A DNA stretch of 64,000 bases from Chitinophaga sancti (GCF_034087045.1 NZ_CP139247.1:5916001-5980000), one strand, 5' to 3'. Positions 39,065 to 49,313 are shown, numbered from the stretch's first letter. Notes: a model not told the origin generated them from the sequence alone. A program made the numbers and translations.

Positions 39065-40840
39065 ATGAGATCAGCATTCGGGATTTTGTTCTTAATCGGT
39101 GTACTCCACTGCAGTTTATTTGCTCAAAAAGCTGTTACAGAAACACCATCTGTATTGCCAGCATCGTTGCCTCCCTTAGGCGCTATTCCTGCTAAAAAGC
39201 CGATCGACAGCATAAACCTGGGTGATTCCAAAGAATTTCCGGAGGTCAATTTGAATATTACTATTACCTCAGGCCCTTTTAAACCAACCTGGGAATCAAT
39301 AGAAAAAAACTATCCCGGTACTCCCCAATGGCTAAGGGATGCAAAATTCGGTATATGGGTGCATTTTGGCCCGCAGGCATCTGGTGAAAGCGGGGATTGG
39401 TATGCAAGAAAACTTTATCTAGAGGGAACCCTGGCGTATAAAAACCATGTCAAAAATCATGGGCATCCTTCAGAAGTGGGTTATAAGGATGTACTACGCA
39501 ATTGGAACCCTTCAAAACTTAATCCTGCAGCACTGGCTAAAATTTATAAAGATGCAGGCGCTCGCTTTTTGCTCATCCAGGGTGTGCACCACGACAATTT
39601 CGATTTATGGAACTCCCGCTATCAGCCTTGGAATTCAGTAAATCTTGGGCCGAAACGTGATTTAATTGGTGAATGGGCGAAAGCCTGCCGCGCAGAAAAT
39701 CTGAAATTTGGCGTCACGTTTCACCATGAGTACACCTGGTGGTGGTGGCAGACTGCTTTTGGCAGTGATACAGCAGGAAGCAAAAAAGGAGTGCCATATG
39801 ATGGTAATCTGACGCTTGCAGATGGAAAAGGTAAGTGGTGGGAAGGATATGACCCACGGCTTTTATATGGTATTGATCTGCGTGAGTATAAGGGGGTACA
39901 GGAAGCTGCTAAGTCAAAGTGGTCACCGCCCCCCGCCGGCATATTTATCAACCATCTGGATTATGCTAAATGGTATACAACGCAGTGGGCTTTACGCATG
40001 ATGGATGTTACAGAACATTATGACCCGGATTTCATTTATACGGATGGTACTTCAGATCAACCTTTTAGTGGTAATGGAACAGGCACCGGTTTCAAGGCAA
40101 ATGCTATGCAAATTGTAATAGCAGATTTTTATAACCAGTCAATACAACGTCGTGGTAAGGTTAACACCTTCAGTATCGTAAAGTTCCGTCATAACACCAA
40201 TGGTACGGTCAATACAGAAGAATTTGGCATTCCCGAAAAAATCAATAGTAAAGAGCCCTGGATTGCGGAAACCCCAGTGGGGGATTGGTTTTATGCACCA
40301 GACTTTACTTATAATTCCGGCATGATGATCAAATATATCATTGAGGCTATAGCAAGGGATGGCAATGCCGCGATATGCATTTCGTTATTGCCGGATGGCT
40401 CTCTCGATGCCGGAAGCAAAAAAATGCTTGAGGAAGTGGGCATTTGGTTACGCAGAAATGGTGAAGCTGTTTACGGAAGCAAGGCCTGGGTGACTCCCGG
40501 CGAAGGCGAGATGGTTGATGGTAAGCTAAAAATGTTACCCGGAGGAGGGTTAGGCAGTCGGCAGGCTGAATTTAGATTCGACTCATCAGATTTTCGCTTT
40601 ACTGTAGGGAAAAATAATGCATTGTATATTTTTACCATGGTAATACCCAGGCAGGGAACCCAACTGGTTATTAAATCATTGGCAACTGATGCCGGTTATT
40701 TCAAACAAGAGATTAAAAGAGTAAGCCTGGTAGGGTACAGCAACCAAGTAAAGTGGAAACAAGATACGGATGGTTTAAAAATCTTTTATCCCAAAAACGA
40801 GATACCGTTTAGTACTGCTGTTGTTTTTAAAATTGAATGA
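39065..40840 (+). CDS. GH29 alpha-L-fucosidase
   Basis: 591 residues with a signal peptide (GILFLIGVLHCSLFAQKA). The barrel shows the family run WLRDAKFGIWVHFGPQA, FLLIQGVHHDNFDLWNS, KFGVTFHHEYTWWWW, and the nucleophile Asp327 in FIYTDGTSDQP. C-terminal sequence from about 480 forms a beta domain. It hydrolyses alpha-L-fucosides from glycans, likely in the periplasm or at the surface. It stands alone between two strong terminators, so it is a monocistronic gene. It is not obviously part of the xylan locus, whose substrate lacks fucose in most plants, although some plant hemicelluloses carry it. Confidence 0.9.
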   Translation: MRSAFGILFLIGVLHCSLFAQKAVTETPSVLPASLPPLGAIPAKKPIDSINLGDSKEFPEVNLNITITSGPFKPTWESIEKNYPGTPQWLRDAKFGIWVHFGPQASGESGDWYARKLYLEGTLAYKNHVKNHGHPSEVGYKDVLRNWNPSKLNPAALAKIYKDAGARFLLIQGVHHDNFDLWNSRYQPWNSVNLGPKRDLIGEWAKACRAENLKFGVTFHHEYTWWWWQTAFGSDTAGSKKGVPYDGNLTLADGKGKWWEGYDPRLLYGIDLREYKGVQEAAKSKWSPPPAGIFINHLDYAKWYTTQWALRMMDVTEHYDPDFIYTDGTSDQPFSGNGTGTGFKANAMQIVIADFYNQSIQRRGKVNTFSIVKFRHNTNGTVNTEEFGIPEKINSKEPWIAETPVGDWFYAPDFTYNSGMMIKYIIEAIARDGNAAICISLLPDGSLDAGSKKMLEEVGIWLRRNGEAVYGSKAWVTPGEGEMVDGKLKMLPGGGLGSRQAEFRFDSSDFRFTVGKNNALYIFTMVIPRQGTQLVIKSLATDAGYFKQEIKRVSLVGYSNQVKWKQDTDGLKIFYPKNEIPFSTAVVFKIE

Positions 40841-40995
40841 GTCGCAGTAATAATTTCCCTTTCCAACGTCGCACATTTTACCACAAAAAACATTCATTGA
40901 AATACTGATACGGAAGGAAATTGAAATTACCAGGTTGATTCACGCTTTGTGGTTCAGAAACATGGATACTGATTCATCTAAAGTACACCCCCCAA

Positions 40996-41041
40996 AAATA
41001 CAAGAGGGTGTATCATAAGTCCGATACACCCTCTTGTATTT
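40996..41041. terminator. Bidirectional terminator, 19-bp perfect stem
   Basis: AAATACAAGAGGGTGTATC pairs perfectly with its complement across an 8-base loop. It lies between the convergent fucosidase gene and the efflux operon. Confidence 0.85.
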
Positions 41042-41136
41042 GAAAATAAATTTTCATTCCCGTTGGTTAATTCCCTCTTTCATGAATGTTTCTATTCGGG
41101 TTCCTGATGGAGAGGTATATCCCTGTCCATACAAGT

Positions 41137-42534
41137 TTATTTCCATCCTCCACCTAAACTTTTGTACAACGTTACTAATGATGTCAATTGTTGCAACCTG
41201 TCGTTTACGCCACTTAATTGTGCAGATAAATAAGATTGTTCGGATGTTAAAACATCGGTATAGGTGACGTACCCGTTTTTAAGTAGTTCGCGGTTGTAAT
41301 CCACAGATCTGAACCAGGCATCAAGTAGCAGCTTACGTGTTGAGGCTTTATCCTGCACTGCTTTGTAATTGTATAACGCGTCAGAAACTTCCCGGCCGGC
41401 ATCAAGTACTGTTTGCTGAAACGTAGCCACATTTTCTTCGTATTGTGCTTTGGCAAGTTGTAGTCTTTGTTTGTTCAATCCTTTGTTAAATACAGGTTGT
41501 GTTAAACCTCCTACAACATTACCAAAAATGGTAGCGCTTTTAAACAGATCGCCAACGGTAGCCGATTGCCAGCCACCCTGGGCTGTAATATTAAGCGTGG
41601 GATAAAAGTAAGCGCGGGCTACATTGATCTGCTCAAAATAGTACCTGACATTATACTCTGCCTGTTGTACATCAGGGCGGTTGCTTAGCAATTGTGCAGG
41701 CAGACCTGTTTGTAAAGTCGTGTCTACCTCTTGCATATCAAGCAGGTTTCTTTGAATTGTACCTGGATGCCGGCCTATCAAAACGCACAATGCATTTTCA
41801 GTCTCGCGAATACTGTTTTGCAGATCTGGTATGGTAACCTCGGCCGCATAAAGGTTGGCCTCACTTTGAGCAACGGATGCTTCGTTTACACGGTTAGCTA
41901 CCTTTAATGCTTTATTAGTTTCTACGTCTTCTTTCCGGTTTTTCACAGTTTGCACAGTGATAGCCAGTTGCTTATCGTAAGCCAACAGGTTATAATAATC
42001 GGTAGCAATGTCGGCAATCAGTTTCGTCTGAACAGACCGTTGGTAGGCATAACTTTGTAAAAGTGAAGCGAGTGAAGCCTTTTTGGCACTGCTTAGTTTC
42101 CCCCACAAGTCAATTTCCCAACTGGCGTTACCTTGAACGGCGTAAACGTTTTCTGGTGTAAAACCAAGGTTTCCGCCTTGTGTGGCAGCAACTTTTTGCC
42201 TTGTGTATTGTGGTGAAACGCTTAGTGTTGGTAAAAATGCTGCTTTGGCCTGACGCAAGTTGGCTTCAGCTTGTTTGATTCGGGCCACGGCGATTATTAA
42301 ATCGTAATTATTGGCAATGCCTGCCTGTATCAAAGCCTGCAATTTGTCATCCTTAAACATTTGCCTCCAGGATAAACTTGCGATGGTAGTTGTATCTGTT
42401 GTGTATACGGAGCGGTACAGGCTATCTGTTTCAACGGAGGGGCGTATATAGGCCTGCCTTATTTTGCATCCGGGTAATATTAGTACAGCCACTGCAATTA
42501 CAGCAGCTGTACGTGAAAAATATTTTAAGTTCAT
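41137..42534 (-). CDS. RND efflux outer-membrane channel (OprM/NodT type)
   Basis: 465 residues with a lipoprotein signal (VLILPGCKIRQAYIRP), the usual N-terminal anchor of OprM-type channels. Two outer-membrane efflux repeats are visible: SWRQMFKDDKLQALIQAGI with the long helix ARIKQAEANLRQAKAAFLP, and later QLLSNRPDVQQAEYNVRYYF with YFYPTLNITAQGGW and the final SYLSAQLSGVNDRLQQ. It forms the trimeric tunnel through the outer membrane for the pump. It is the last gene of the three-gene minus-strand operon, 24 bases after the permease. Confidence 0.92.
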   Translation of the reverse strand: MNLKYFSRTAAVIAVAVLILPGCKIRQAYIRPSVETDSLYRSVYTTDTTTIASLSWRQMFKDDKLQALIQAGIANNYDLIIAVARIKQAEANLRQAKAAFLPTLSVSPQYTRQKVAATQGGNLGFTPENVYAVQGNASWEIDLWGKLSSAKKASLASLLQSYAYQRSVQTKLIADIATDYYNLLAYDKQLAITVQTVKNRKEDVETNKALKVANRVNEASVAQSEANLYAAEVTIPDLQNSIRETENALCVLIGRHPGTIQRNLLDMQEVDTTLQTGLPAQLLSNRPDVQQAEYNVRYYFEQINVARAYFYPTLNITAQGGWQSATVGDLFKSATIFGNVVGGLTQPVFNKGLNKQRLQLAKAQYEENVATFQQTVLDAGREVSDALYNYKAVQDKASTRKLLLDAWFRSVDYNRELLKNGYVTYTDVLTSEQSYLSAQLSGVNDRLQQLTSLVTLYKSLGGGWK

Positions 42535-42558
42535 GTTGTTTGATTTAATTAATGATCA

Positions 42559-45500
42559 TTAATCTAATGCAGGAATTACCACCTCACCTGGTTTCTTTTT
42601 TCCGCTGAATTTTTCCTGTAATGTTTGAAAAATGATGTAAAGGACGGGTATAATAAATACACCGAATATTGTTCCTGCCAACATGCCACCTACAGCACCT
42701 GTGCCAATAGAGCGATTGCCGGCAGCACCAACACCAGATGAGAACATCAGCGGCATGAGGCCTACAATAAACGCAAGTGATGTCATTAAAATAGGACGCA
42801 AACGTGCTGTGGCAGCTTCAATGGCCGCATTTACAATTGTCATACCTTTCTCTCGCCTTGCAACAGCATATTCAACTATCAGGATAGCATTTTTAGCGAG
42901 TAAACCAATCAGCATCACTACAGATATTTGCATGTATATGTTGTTGTCTATCCCCATGATCCTTGCAAAAAGGTAAGTGCCAAACAAGCCTGCAGGAAGG
43001 GATAACAGCACAGCAAACGGTATAATATAACTTTCATAAAGAGCGCTCAGTAAAAAGAATACAAACACTATACAAAGTATATAGATGAACACTGTTTGTC
43101 CACCAGCATTTACCTCTTCACGCGATAAACCTGAGTAGTCAAAAGTGTAACCGGCAGGCAGGGTTTGGGCCGCAGTTTCTCTAACAGCAGCAAGTGCATC
43201 GCCGCTGCTAAACCCGGGTTTAGGACTGCCGATAACTGATATATTATTATATAGGTTGAACCTTGACAGGCTTTGTGGTCCATTAACAGAAGTGAGGGTA
43301 ACAAATTCTGATACAGGCGCCATGTTACCAGATGCATTTCTGACATACACATTATTTAGACTCTGTGAATTGCTCCGGTATTTGGCATCAGCCTGTATCA
43401 TAACCCGGTATTGTTTACCAAACTGGTTAAAGTTAGAAGCATATATACCACCGAAATAACCTTGCATAGTTGCCATCAGATCGCTGGGTAAAATGCCGGC
43501 TTCTTTTGTTTTGGCTACGTTTATTTTCATTAAATATTGGGGGTAGTTAGGATTAAACCCAGTAGCGGCATATAAAATTTCCGGACGTTGATTAATTGCT
43601 CCCAGGAAGCCACCGGCAACTTTGCTGAAATTTTCTACGCTGCCCCCGGTTTTATCCTGCAATTCAATGGTAAACCCACTTGAGTTACCGAACCCTGGTA
43701 CGGTAGGCGGTGCAAAGAAAATGATTTTTGCATCTTTTATTCCGGCAGTCATGCCAAATAACCTGCCAATCACATCATCAACTTTTACCCCCTTTCTTTC
43801 ATCCCACGGTTTTAGCTTAAATATGAGCAATCCGAAATTGCTACCGGTACCATTGATGATGCTTTGCCCGGTTATTTTTGCCCGGTTAGCAACTTCAGGA
43901 ATATTCTTCGCCATATTGTCTACTATATTGGCAACCTGAGTGGTTTTTTCAAGAGAGGTACCCGGAGGTAAGCTGATATCAGCGAAGATGGTTCCCTGAT
44001 CTTCATTGGGCACAAAACCGCCTGGCGATGTTTTCATGAAGAAAACCAGTAATACAGTAAATAAGACTAGGGCAGACGGAATGATCCATTTTTTACGGTT
44101 TAAGAAGCCTATTGACTTTTGGTATTTGCCCTTTAAAGCATCAAATCCGGTATTAAAAGACATATAAAACCTTTGCAGCAGGTTTTTGCTGGTTCCATTA
44201 TGTTCTTCATGCGGTTTCAAAAACAGGGCGCACAATGCGGGGCTTAGCGTCAGGGCATTGACCGCCGAAATTACAATGGCAGAAGCAAGGGTCAAACCAA
44301 ACTGTTTAAAAAATACTCCCGAGCTGCCGCTGATAAAAGAAACCGGAACAAACACGGCGGCCATGACCAATGTAATTGCTACGATGGTTCCGCCCAATTC
44401 AGACATGGCATCAACAGATGCATTGTATGCTGATTGATAACCTTCATCTAGCTTGGCGTGGACCGCCTCGACGACTACTATAGCATCATCTACCACAATA
44501 CCTATGGCCAGCACCAAAGCAAAGAGTGTTAGCAGGTTAATTGTAAAGCCAAACAAGCTGAGACAGGCAAACGTACCGATGATAGACACCAATACTGATA
44601 TACCCGGTATAAGCGTGGAGCGAAAATCCTGGAGAAAAATAAAAACAACAATGAAAACCAAAATATAGGCTTCTATTAAAGTGTGTATCACTTTTTCAAT
44701 AGATGCACTTAAAAAGTCATTCGCGTTCAACAGGGGTATATAACTTACACCTTCTGGAAAAGATGCGGAAGCTTTATCCAGTGTGGTTATGGCGTCTTTA
44801 ATAATGGCCTGGGCATTGGATCCGGCCGTTTGGCTTATGGCAATAACAGTTGCGGGCTGATCATCAGTATTCATAGTAGAGGAATAGGTGAGGGAACCCA
44901 TTTCAAGCCTGGCGATATCCTTTAATCGTAATACCTGGCCATCAGCAGTAGAACGCATGATAATGTCACCAAACTGCGTGGTATCGATCAACCGGCCGGT
45001 ATATTTAATGGTGTATTGAAAAACCTGGTCGCTGTTTTCTCCAAATTTACCGGGCGCAGCATCAAAATTTTGTTCAGCAAGTGCGTTGTTCACATCTGCA
45101 GGAGTTATGCCATAGGTTGCCATTACATCGGGCTTCAGCCAAACACGCATGGAATAGTCCTTTGTACCAAATGAAACTACACTACCCACGCCGTTTATCC
45201 GCTTAATTTCCGGTATAAGATTGATGTTGGCATAATTGCTTAAAAATGTCTGGTCATATGACGGGTTATTACTTTTAAGTGCAAAGATGAGAAGGTTACT
45301 ACTTTGCTGCTTCTCTACGGTTACTCCTGCTTTGGTTACTTCGGCAGGCAGTAAATTAGTGGCCCTTTGCACCCTGTTCTGCACGTTTACGGCGTTTATA
45401 TCAGAGTTTGTACCAAGTTTGAAGTATACAGTGATAGTAGCATCACCATCATTAGTGGCGGTGGAAGTCATGTAGGTCATTCCTTCCACACCATTTATCT

Positions 45501-45702
45501 GTTCTTCCAGTGGTACAATGACGTTTCTTTGAATTACTTCTGCGCCGGCACCGGTATATGTAGCTGATACCTTAACTGTTGGCGGGGCGATTTCAGGGTA
45601 TTGTGTAACGGGTAGCCCTAAATAGGCTAATACTCCCAATATTACAATGATTACCGATATTACAGTAGATAAAACCGGTCTTTTTATGAATATCTTAAGC
45701 AT
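42559..45702 (-). CDS. RND (HAE1) multidrug efflux permease
   Basis: 1047 residues, the normal AcrB/MexB length. The start MLKIFIKRPVLSTVISVIIV gives the first membrane helix. The proton-relay helix carries the Asp pair in LAIGIVVDDAIVVVEAVHAKL, and porter-domain motifs such as PVTQYPEIAPPTVKVSATYTG and TTLDKASASFPEGV are in place. The second half repeats the fold (GLLAKNAILIVEYAV, LRPILMTSLAFIVGLMPL). It is an inner-membrane proton antiporter that drives drugs or toxic compounds from the periplasm through the outer-membrane channel. Substrate cannot be told from sequence. Confidence 0.95.
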   Translation of the reverse strand: MLKIFIKRPVLSTVISVIIVILGVLAYLGLPVTQYPEIAPPTVKVSATYTGAGAEVIQRNVIVPLEEQINGVEGMTYMTSTATNDGDATITVYFKLGTNSDINAVNVQNRVQRATNLLPAEVTKAGVTVEKQQSSNLLIFALKSNNPSYDQTFLSNYANINLIPEIKRINGVGSVVSFGTKDYSMRVWLKPDVMATYGITPADVNNALAEQNFDAAPGKFGENSDQVFQYTIKYTGRLIDTTQFGDIIMRSTADGQVLRLKDIARLEMGSLTYSSTMNTDDQPATVIAISQTAGSNAQAIIKDAITTLDKASASFPEGVSYIPLLNANDFLSASIEKVIHTLIEAYILVFIVVFIFLQDFRSTLIPGISVLVSIIGTFACLSLFGFTINLLTLFALVLAIGIVVDDAIVVVEAVHAKLDEGYQSAYNASVDAMSELGGTIVAITLVMAAVFVPVSFISGSSGVFFKQFGLTLASAIVISAVNALTLSPALCALFLKPHEEHNGTSKNLLQRFYMSFNTGFDALKGKYQKSIGFLNRKKWIIPSALVLFTVLLVFFMKTSPGGFVPNEDQGTIFADISLPPGTSLEKTTQVANIVDNMAKNIPEVANRAKITGQSIINGTGSNFGLLIFKLKPWDERKGVKVDDVIGRLFGMTAGIKDAKIIFFAPPTVPGFGNSSGFTIELQDKTGGSVENFSKVAGGFLGAINQRPEILYAATGFNPNYPQYLMKINVAKTKEAGILPSDLMATMQGYFGGIYASNFNQFGKQYRVMIQADAKYRSNSQSLNNVYVRNASGNMAPVSEFVTLTSVNGPQSLSRFNLYNNISVIGSPKPGFSSGDALAAVRETAAQTLPAGYTFDYSGLSREEVNAGGQTVFIYILCIVFVFFLLSALYESYIIPFAVLLSLPAGLFGTYLFARIMGIDNNIYMQISVVMLIGLLAKNAILIVEYAVARREKGMTIVNAAIEAATARLRPILMTSLAFIVGLMPLMFSSGVGAAGNRSIGTGAVGGMLAGTIFGVFIIPVLYIIFQTLQEKFSGKKKPGEVVIPALD

Positions 45703-45743
45703 AATATTTTAAAGTTTTGTGTGAACCATTACAATAAATAGGT

Positions 45744-46952
45744 TTACTTATGTTTACCTGCATCAGCATACAGGCTATCGGTATTGGTCGGTAATGGTTT
45801 GACGACCATACCCGGTTTTAAGTTACCCACACCTTCCACTATCAGTTTATCACCTTTTTTCAAACCGCTTTCCACCACATATAGATTTCCAATAGGATTT
45901 GCAGATACATTGACACTGATATTTACAGTACTATCTTTGTCGTTTACTTTATAAACAAATTTTTGTCCCTGCATATCATAAGTAGCGTTTTGAGGGATCA
46001 ACAAAGCGTTCTCCAGTTTAACAGGTATTTTGATGGTGGCACTACTGCCACTGCGTATCAGGCCAAGCTTGTTGGGGAAGTCGGCCCTAAAACTTACTGA
46101 TCCTGTTTCTGTACTGATTAGCCCACTGGCAGTAACGATTCTTCCTTTTTCCGGGTACTCGGTGCCATCAGCCAGTATTAATGACACATCCTCCATTGTT
46201 GCCAGTTTTTCTTTAAGCGTCGCACCTTTTACTGTTCTTGAAAATTCAAGTAGTTGTTTTTCATTTAAAGAAAAGTATACGTAAATATTTTTTGTGTTGT
46301 AAACGGTAGTAAGAGGGTTTGCCGATGTGCTGCTTACCAAACTGCCAACCTTATAGGGTATTGTTCCTATCACCCCGTTAGCAGGACTGGTTAAATAGGT
46401 ATAACCTACATTTACTTTGGCATTAACCAGATCGGCCTGGGCTGATGCCAGGGAAGCTTTTTTGGAATTTAAGGTGTATTGTTTTGATTGTAACTCGTAA
46501 TCACTGATGATCTTTCTTTCCACCAGTGGTTTTACCTTTTCTACATCCATTTCTGCGGTCTGAACGTCTGCCTCTGCTATCTTAACAGCAGCAATAGCGC
46601 TTCTTACAGCGGCTTCGTATTGCGGATTCCGTAATTCAAAGAGGGGCTCACCAGTGTGTACGTTTGCTCCTTCATCTACAAATATTTTTTGAATAAAGCC
46701 ATCAACTTTAGGACGTATTTCAACATTTTGTTCACCTTGTATAGTAGCAGGGTAGTTGTAAAACATGGTAGTGGACCCTGAATACACTTCTGCTGATTTA
46801 TAAGCGGGAGGTCCTGAGGGACCGGCTGCTCCAGGTCCTCCAGGTCCTCCAGGTCTTCCCCCGCATGAAGCTAATACTAATAAGGTTGTCGACAATTGAA
46901 TGACTATTAACACCCGGTTCATTATTGTTGGCTTTTTCATACTTATATGCAT
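45744..46952 (-). CDS. RND efflux periplasmic adaptor lipoprotein
   Basis: Up to 402 residues. Three in-frame Met codons are possible; the one at 46922 (MNRVLIVIQLSTTLLVLASCG) gives the cleanest lipoprotein signal, while the first gives a 10-residue basic leader. After the lipid Cys comes a low-complexity Gly-Pro tract (RPGGPGGPGAAGPSGPP), then the barrel-sandwich domain (NVEIRPKVDGFIQKIFVDEGA), the alpha-hairpin (AAVRSAIAAVKIAEADVQTA) and the membrane-proximal domain (GVGNLKPGMVVKPLP). It joins permease and outer channel. It is first in the operon and faces the divergent SDR/NDH-2/AraC set across 232 bases that hold three copies of a heptamer. Confidence 0.93.
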   Translation of the reverse strand: MHISMKKPTIMNRVLIVIQLSTTLLVLASCGGRPGGPGGPGAAGPSGPPAYKSAEVYSGSTTMFYNYPATIQGEQNVEIRPKVDGFIQKIFVDEGANVHTGEPLFELRNPQYEAAVRSAIAAVKIAEADVQTAEMDVEKVKPLVERKIISDYELQSKQYTLNSKKASLASAQADLVNAKVNVGYTYLTSPANGVIGTIPYKVGSLVSSTSANPLTTVYNTKNIYVYFSLNEKQLLEFSRTVKGATLKEKLATMEDVSLILADGTEYPEKGRIVTASGLISTETGSVSFRADFPNKLGLIRSGSSATIKIPVKLENALLIPQNATYDMQGQKFVYKVNDKDSTVNISVNVSANPIGNLYVVESGLKKGDKLIVEGVGNLKPGMVVKPLPTNTDSLYADAGKHK

Positions 46953-47025
46953 TAATTGATGTGATTATTTTCCACGTATTTTAAAAATGATGGTACAAAG
47001 TTGTGTGTTAGCACATCATTAAAAA

Positions 47026-47122
47026 ATGTCTATAAGGAGTGAAAGCATGTGAATATATCGCATTCGCTATTTGCCTGAATTTAAATGAGCCATTTAGACA
47101 TATTGTTCCCACATATAGACAT
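47026..47122. promoter_or_regulatory. Three TAGACAT heptamers in the divergent promoter region
   Basis: TAGACAT occurs at 47095-47101 and 47116-47122, 21 bases apart (two helical turns), and inverted as ATGTCTATA at 47026-47034. The last copy, TATAGACAT, is the exact 9-base complement of the first. AraC-type regulators often bind direct half sites 21 bases apart, and such a regulator is encoded at 49314. Function is inference. Confidence 0.5.
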
Positions 47123-47184
47123 GGATACATCCCTTTTTTATACCAATATTTGTATTGTTTTAGCAAGCAGTTAATCTTTATAAT

Positions 47185-47877
47185 ATGTCATTGAAAAATA
47201 GAGTCGCGATTTTAGCGGGTAGTACAGGTGCAATAGCGATAAGTATTGTACAAATGCTATTGCAGGAAAATGCCATTATTATAGTACTCGCGCAAAGCGC
47301 TAAGGATCTGTTATGGATCAAACAAGTGGAGAAAATTACGAACGGGGGCTCAATCATTACTATGCTGGCTGATTATCCTGATTATTATACGGCGGAACAA
47401 TTGGCAGATGCTATTGTTGAACGTTTTGGTCAAATAGATTTGAGTATTGCCTGTTTTGAAAGTGCTACACTCAATAAGCCGCTTAATGAGGTAAAAATTA
47501 CCGAATGGGAGCGTACTATTGAACAAAACATAACGGCTTTTTTTGTTGCAGCAAGGCTGTCTTTTATGAGTATGAAAAAATCCACGCAAGGTATGTTCAT
47601 CAGTATCGATTTTACGGACCATACATTAAAAAGGAAGCTGGCTAAACTTACCCGCTTATCACTATGCATGCAAAAGGAAATGGCAAAAATGTTCTTCGAG
47701 GAAATAAAAGGCACCAATATGGAATATTATCATCTATATGTAGATCCAAAGAAGAAGAAAAGGGATAAAAATAATTATATACATCCGGATGAGTTGGGGG
47801 CATTAATACTGGATTTGTATGACGGCAATACAAAAGAAAAAGACACCCTGTTTCAATGGATGCAGAATGATCATTAA
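47185..47877 (+). CDS. SDR-like protein with degenerate active site
   Basis: 230 residues with the outline of a short-chain dehydrogenase: VAILAGSTGAIAISIVQMLLQ at the N-terminus, an acidic loop, ERFGQIDLSIACFESAT in place of the NNAG strand, and EWERTIEQNITAFFVAARLS for helix 4. The cofactor glycine motif is altered (GSTGAIA instead of TGxxxGIG), and no Tyr-x-x-x-Lys is visible after the serine strand (FISIDFTDHTLKRKLAKLTR), so ordinary oxidoreductase catalysis is doubtful. It is followed 15 bases later by the NDH-2 gene and begins opposite the efflux operon. It may be a non-catalytic or NAD-binding partner; unsure. Confidence 0.75.
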   Translation: MSLKNRVAILAGSTGAIAISIVQMLLQENAIIIVLAQSAKDLLWIKQVEKITNGGSIITMLADYPDYYTAEQLADAIVERFGQIDLSIACFESATLNKPLNEVKITEWERTIEQNITAFFVAARLSFMSMKKSTQGMFISIDFTDHTLKRKLAKLTRLSLCMQKEMAKMFFEEIKGTNMEYYHLYVDPKKKKRDKNNYIHPDELGALILDLYDGNTKEKDTLFQWMQNDH

Positions 47878-47892
47878 TCAATAGTTAAAATT

Positions 47893-49167
47893 ATGGAACA
47901 CACTTATAAGAAGGTGGTAATAGTAGGCGGTGGTTTTGCAGGGTTAAACGTGGCTAAAAATCTACTAAAAAAAACTGATTATCATATTACATTAGTTGAC
48001 AGGAATAATTATAATTTTTTTTCGCCGTTGTTATACCAGGTAGCTACGGGTTTTTTAGAGGTTTCCAGTATAAGCTATCCTTACCGGAAATTGTTGCAGG
48101 GCAAAAAGAACATTAACTTCTGTTTAGGCAGGCTGATTGAAATTTTCCCTCGAGAGAATAAGATATTGCTGGATATAGGGGAGATGGAATATGATTACCT
48201 GGTATTGGCTACCGGTACAAAAAGCAATTATTTAAATCTGAAAAACATCGAAGCGAATGCATTACCCATGAAGACATTAGATGACGCTATAAATATGCGT
48301 AATTATTTGCTTCAGCAGATTGAAGCCGCCTCCAGGGTAACGGATATTGCAGCAAAGAAGAAATTAACTACCATTGTTATTGTTGGGGGTGGGCCGACAG
48401 GAATAGAAATAGCCGGTATGCTTGCTGAAATGACGAAAAGTATTTTGCCTAAAGATTACCCTGAATTGATTGATCATGCAGGCTGTATTTATTTAGTAGA
48501 TAGTCATCACTCCTTACTCTCTTCAATGAGTGAGCGTTCACAGGTATATACTTACAATAAATTACAGGAAATGGGGGTGCAGGTCAAGCTTGGTGCACGT
48601 GTAACGGATTATGTAGATGATATGTTAATGTTGTCTACGGGTGAAGTTATTCCAGCTAAAATTCTGATATGGGCAGCGGGAGTTACAGGCGAGGTGTTTC
48701 CTGGTATTCCCCAAAGTTCCTATGGAAATGGAAACCGCTTAAAAGTGGATGCGCACAATACTATAAATGCTTTTTCCAACATTTTTGCTATTGGTGATAT
48801 CGCTTTGCAAACTAGTGATCCAAGCTATAGCAATGGTCACCCCCAGGTAGCGCAGGTAGCTATACAACAAGGTAAAAACCTCGCTTATAATTTAATGGCA
48901 ATTAATAACAATAAGCCTCTTAAATCGTTTACCTATTTTGATAAGGGATCAATGGCAATTATTGGAAGTAAAAAAGCGGTGGCAGATATGCCAAAGCAAA
49001 GAATCCATTTTAGTGGATTTATTGCCTGGGTGATGTGGTTGTTTATACATTTAACCTATTTAACCAATCATCGTAACCGTGTTAAAACTTTTTATAACTG
49101 GATGCTGGCCTATTTTACAAAAGACCAGGTATTACGTATGATCATCAGGCCTTCTTCGAGAAGATAG
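47893..49167 (+). CDS. Type II NADH dehydrogenase-like flavoprotein
   Basis: 424 residues. The FAD-binding Rossmann motif VVIVGGGFAGLNVAKNL starts at residue 8 and the NADH-binding one, TIVIVGGGPTGIEIAGML, lies near 165. Between them is the second FAD motif DYLVLATGTKSNY, and near 290 the conserved NIFAIGDIAL. A quinone-site-type segment (HPQVAQVAIQQGKNLAYNL) and a C-terminal hydrophobic amphipathic stretch (FIAWVMWLFIHLTYL) suit membrane association. The enzyme passes electrons from NADH to menaquinone without pumping. The short gap to the SDR-like gene suggests one transcript. A role in redox balance under the stress that induces the pump is plausible. Confidence 0.9.
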   Translation: MEHTYKKVVIVGGGFAGLNVAKNLLKKTDYHITLVDRNNYNFFSPLLYQVATGFLEVSSISYPYRKLLQGKKNINFCLGRLIEIFPRENKILLDIGEMEYDYLVLATGTKSNYLNLKNIEANALPMKTLDDAINMRNYLLQQIEAASRVTDIAAKKKLTTIVIVGGGPTGIEIAGMLAEMTKSILPKDYPELIDHAGCIYLVDSHHSLLSSMSERSQVYTYNKLQEMGVQVKLGARVTDYVDDMLMLSTGEVIPAKILIWAAGVTGEVFPGIPQSSYGNGNRLKVDAHNTINAFSNIFAIGDIALQTSDPSYSNGHPQVAQVAIQQGKNLAYNLMAINNNKPLKSFTYFDKGSMAIIGSKKAVADMPKQRIHFSGFIAWVMWLFIHLTYLTNHRNRVKTFYNWMLAYFTKDQVLRMIIRPSSRR

Positions 49168-49313
49168 GTTATTATTGTCGTTTCATTATTGATTGACTTA
49201 TTTAAATATACTTAAAATTTATTATTTTAAATAAATAGGGATAAGGAATATAGAATCTGGTTTTATTTAATTAATTTGGTAGTTTCACTAGTGTCAACTG
49301 TCATGTTAAGTTT

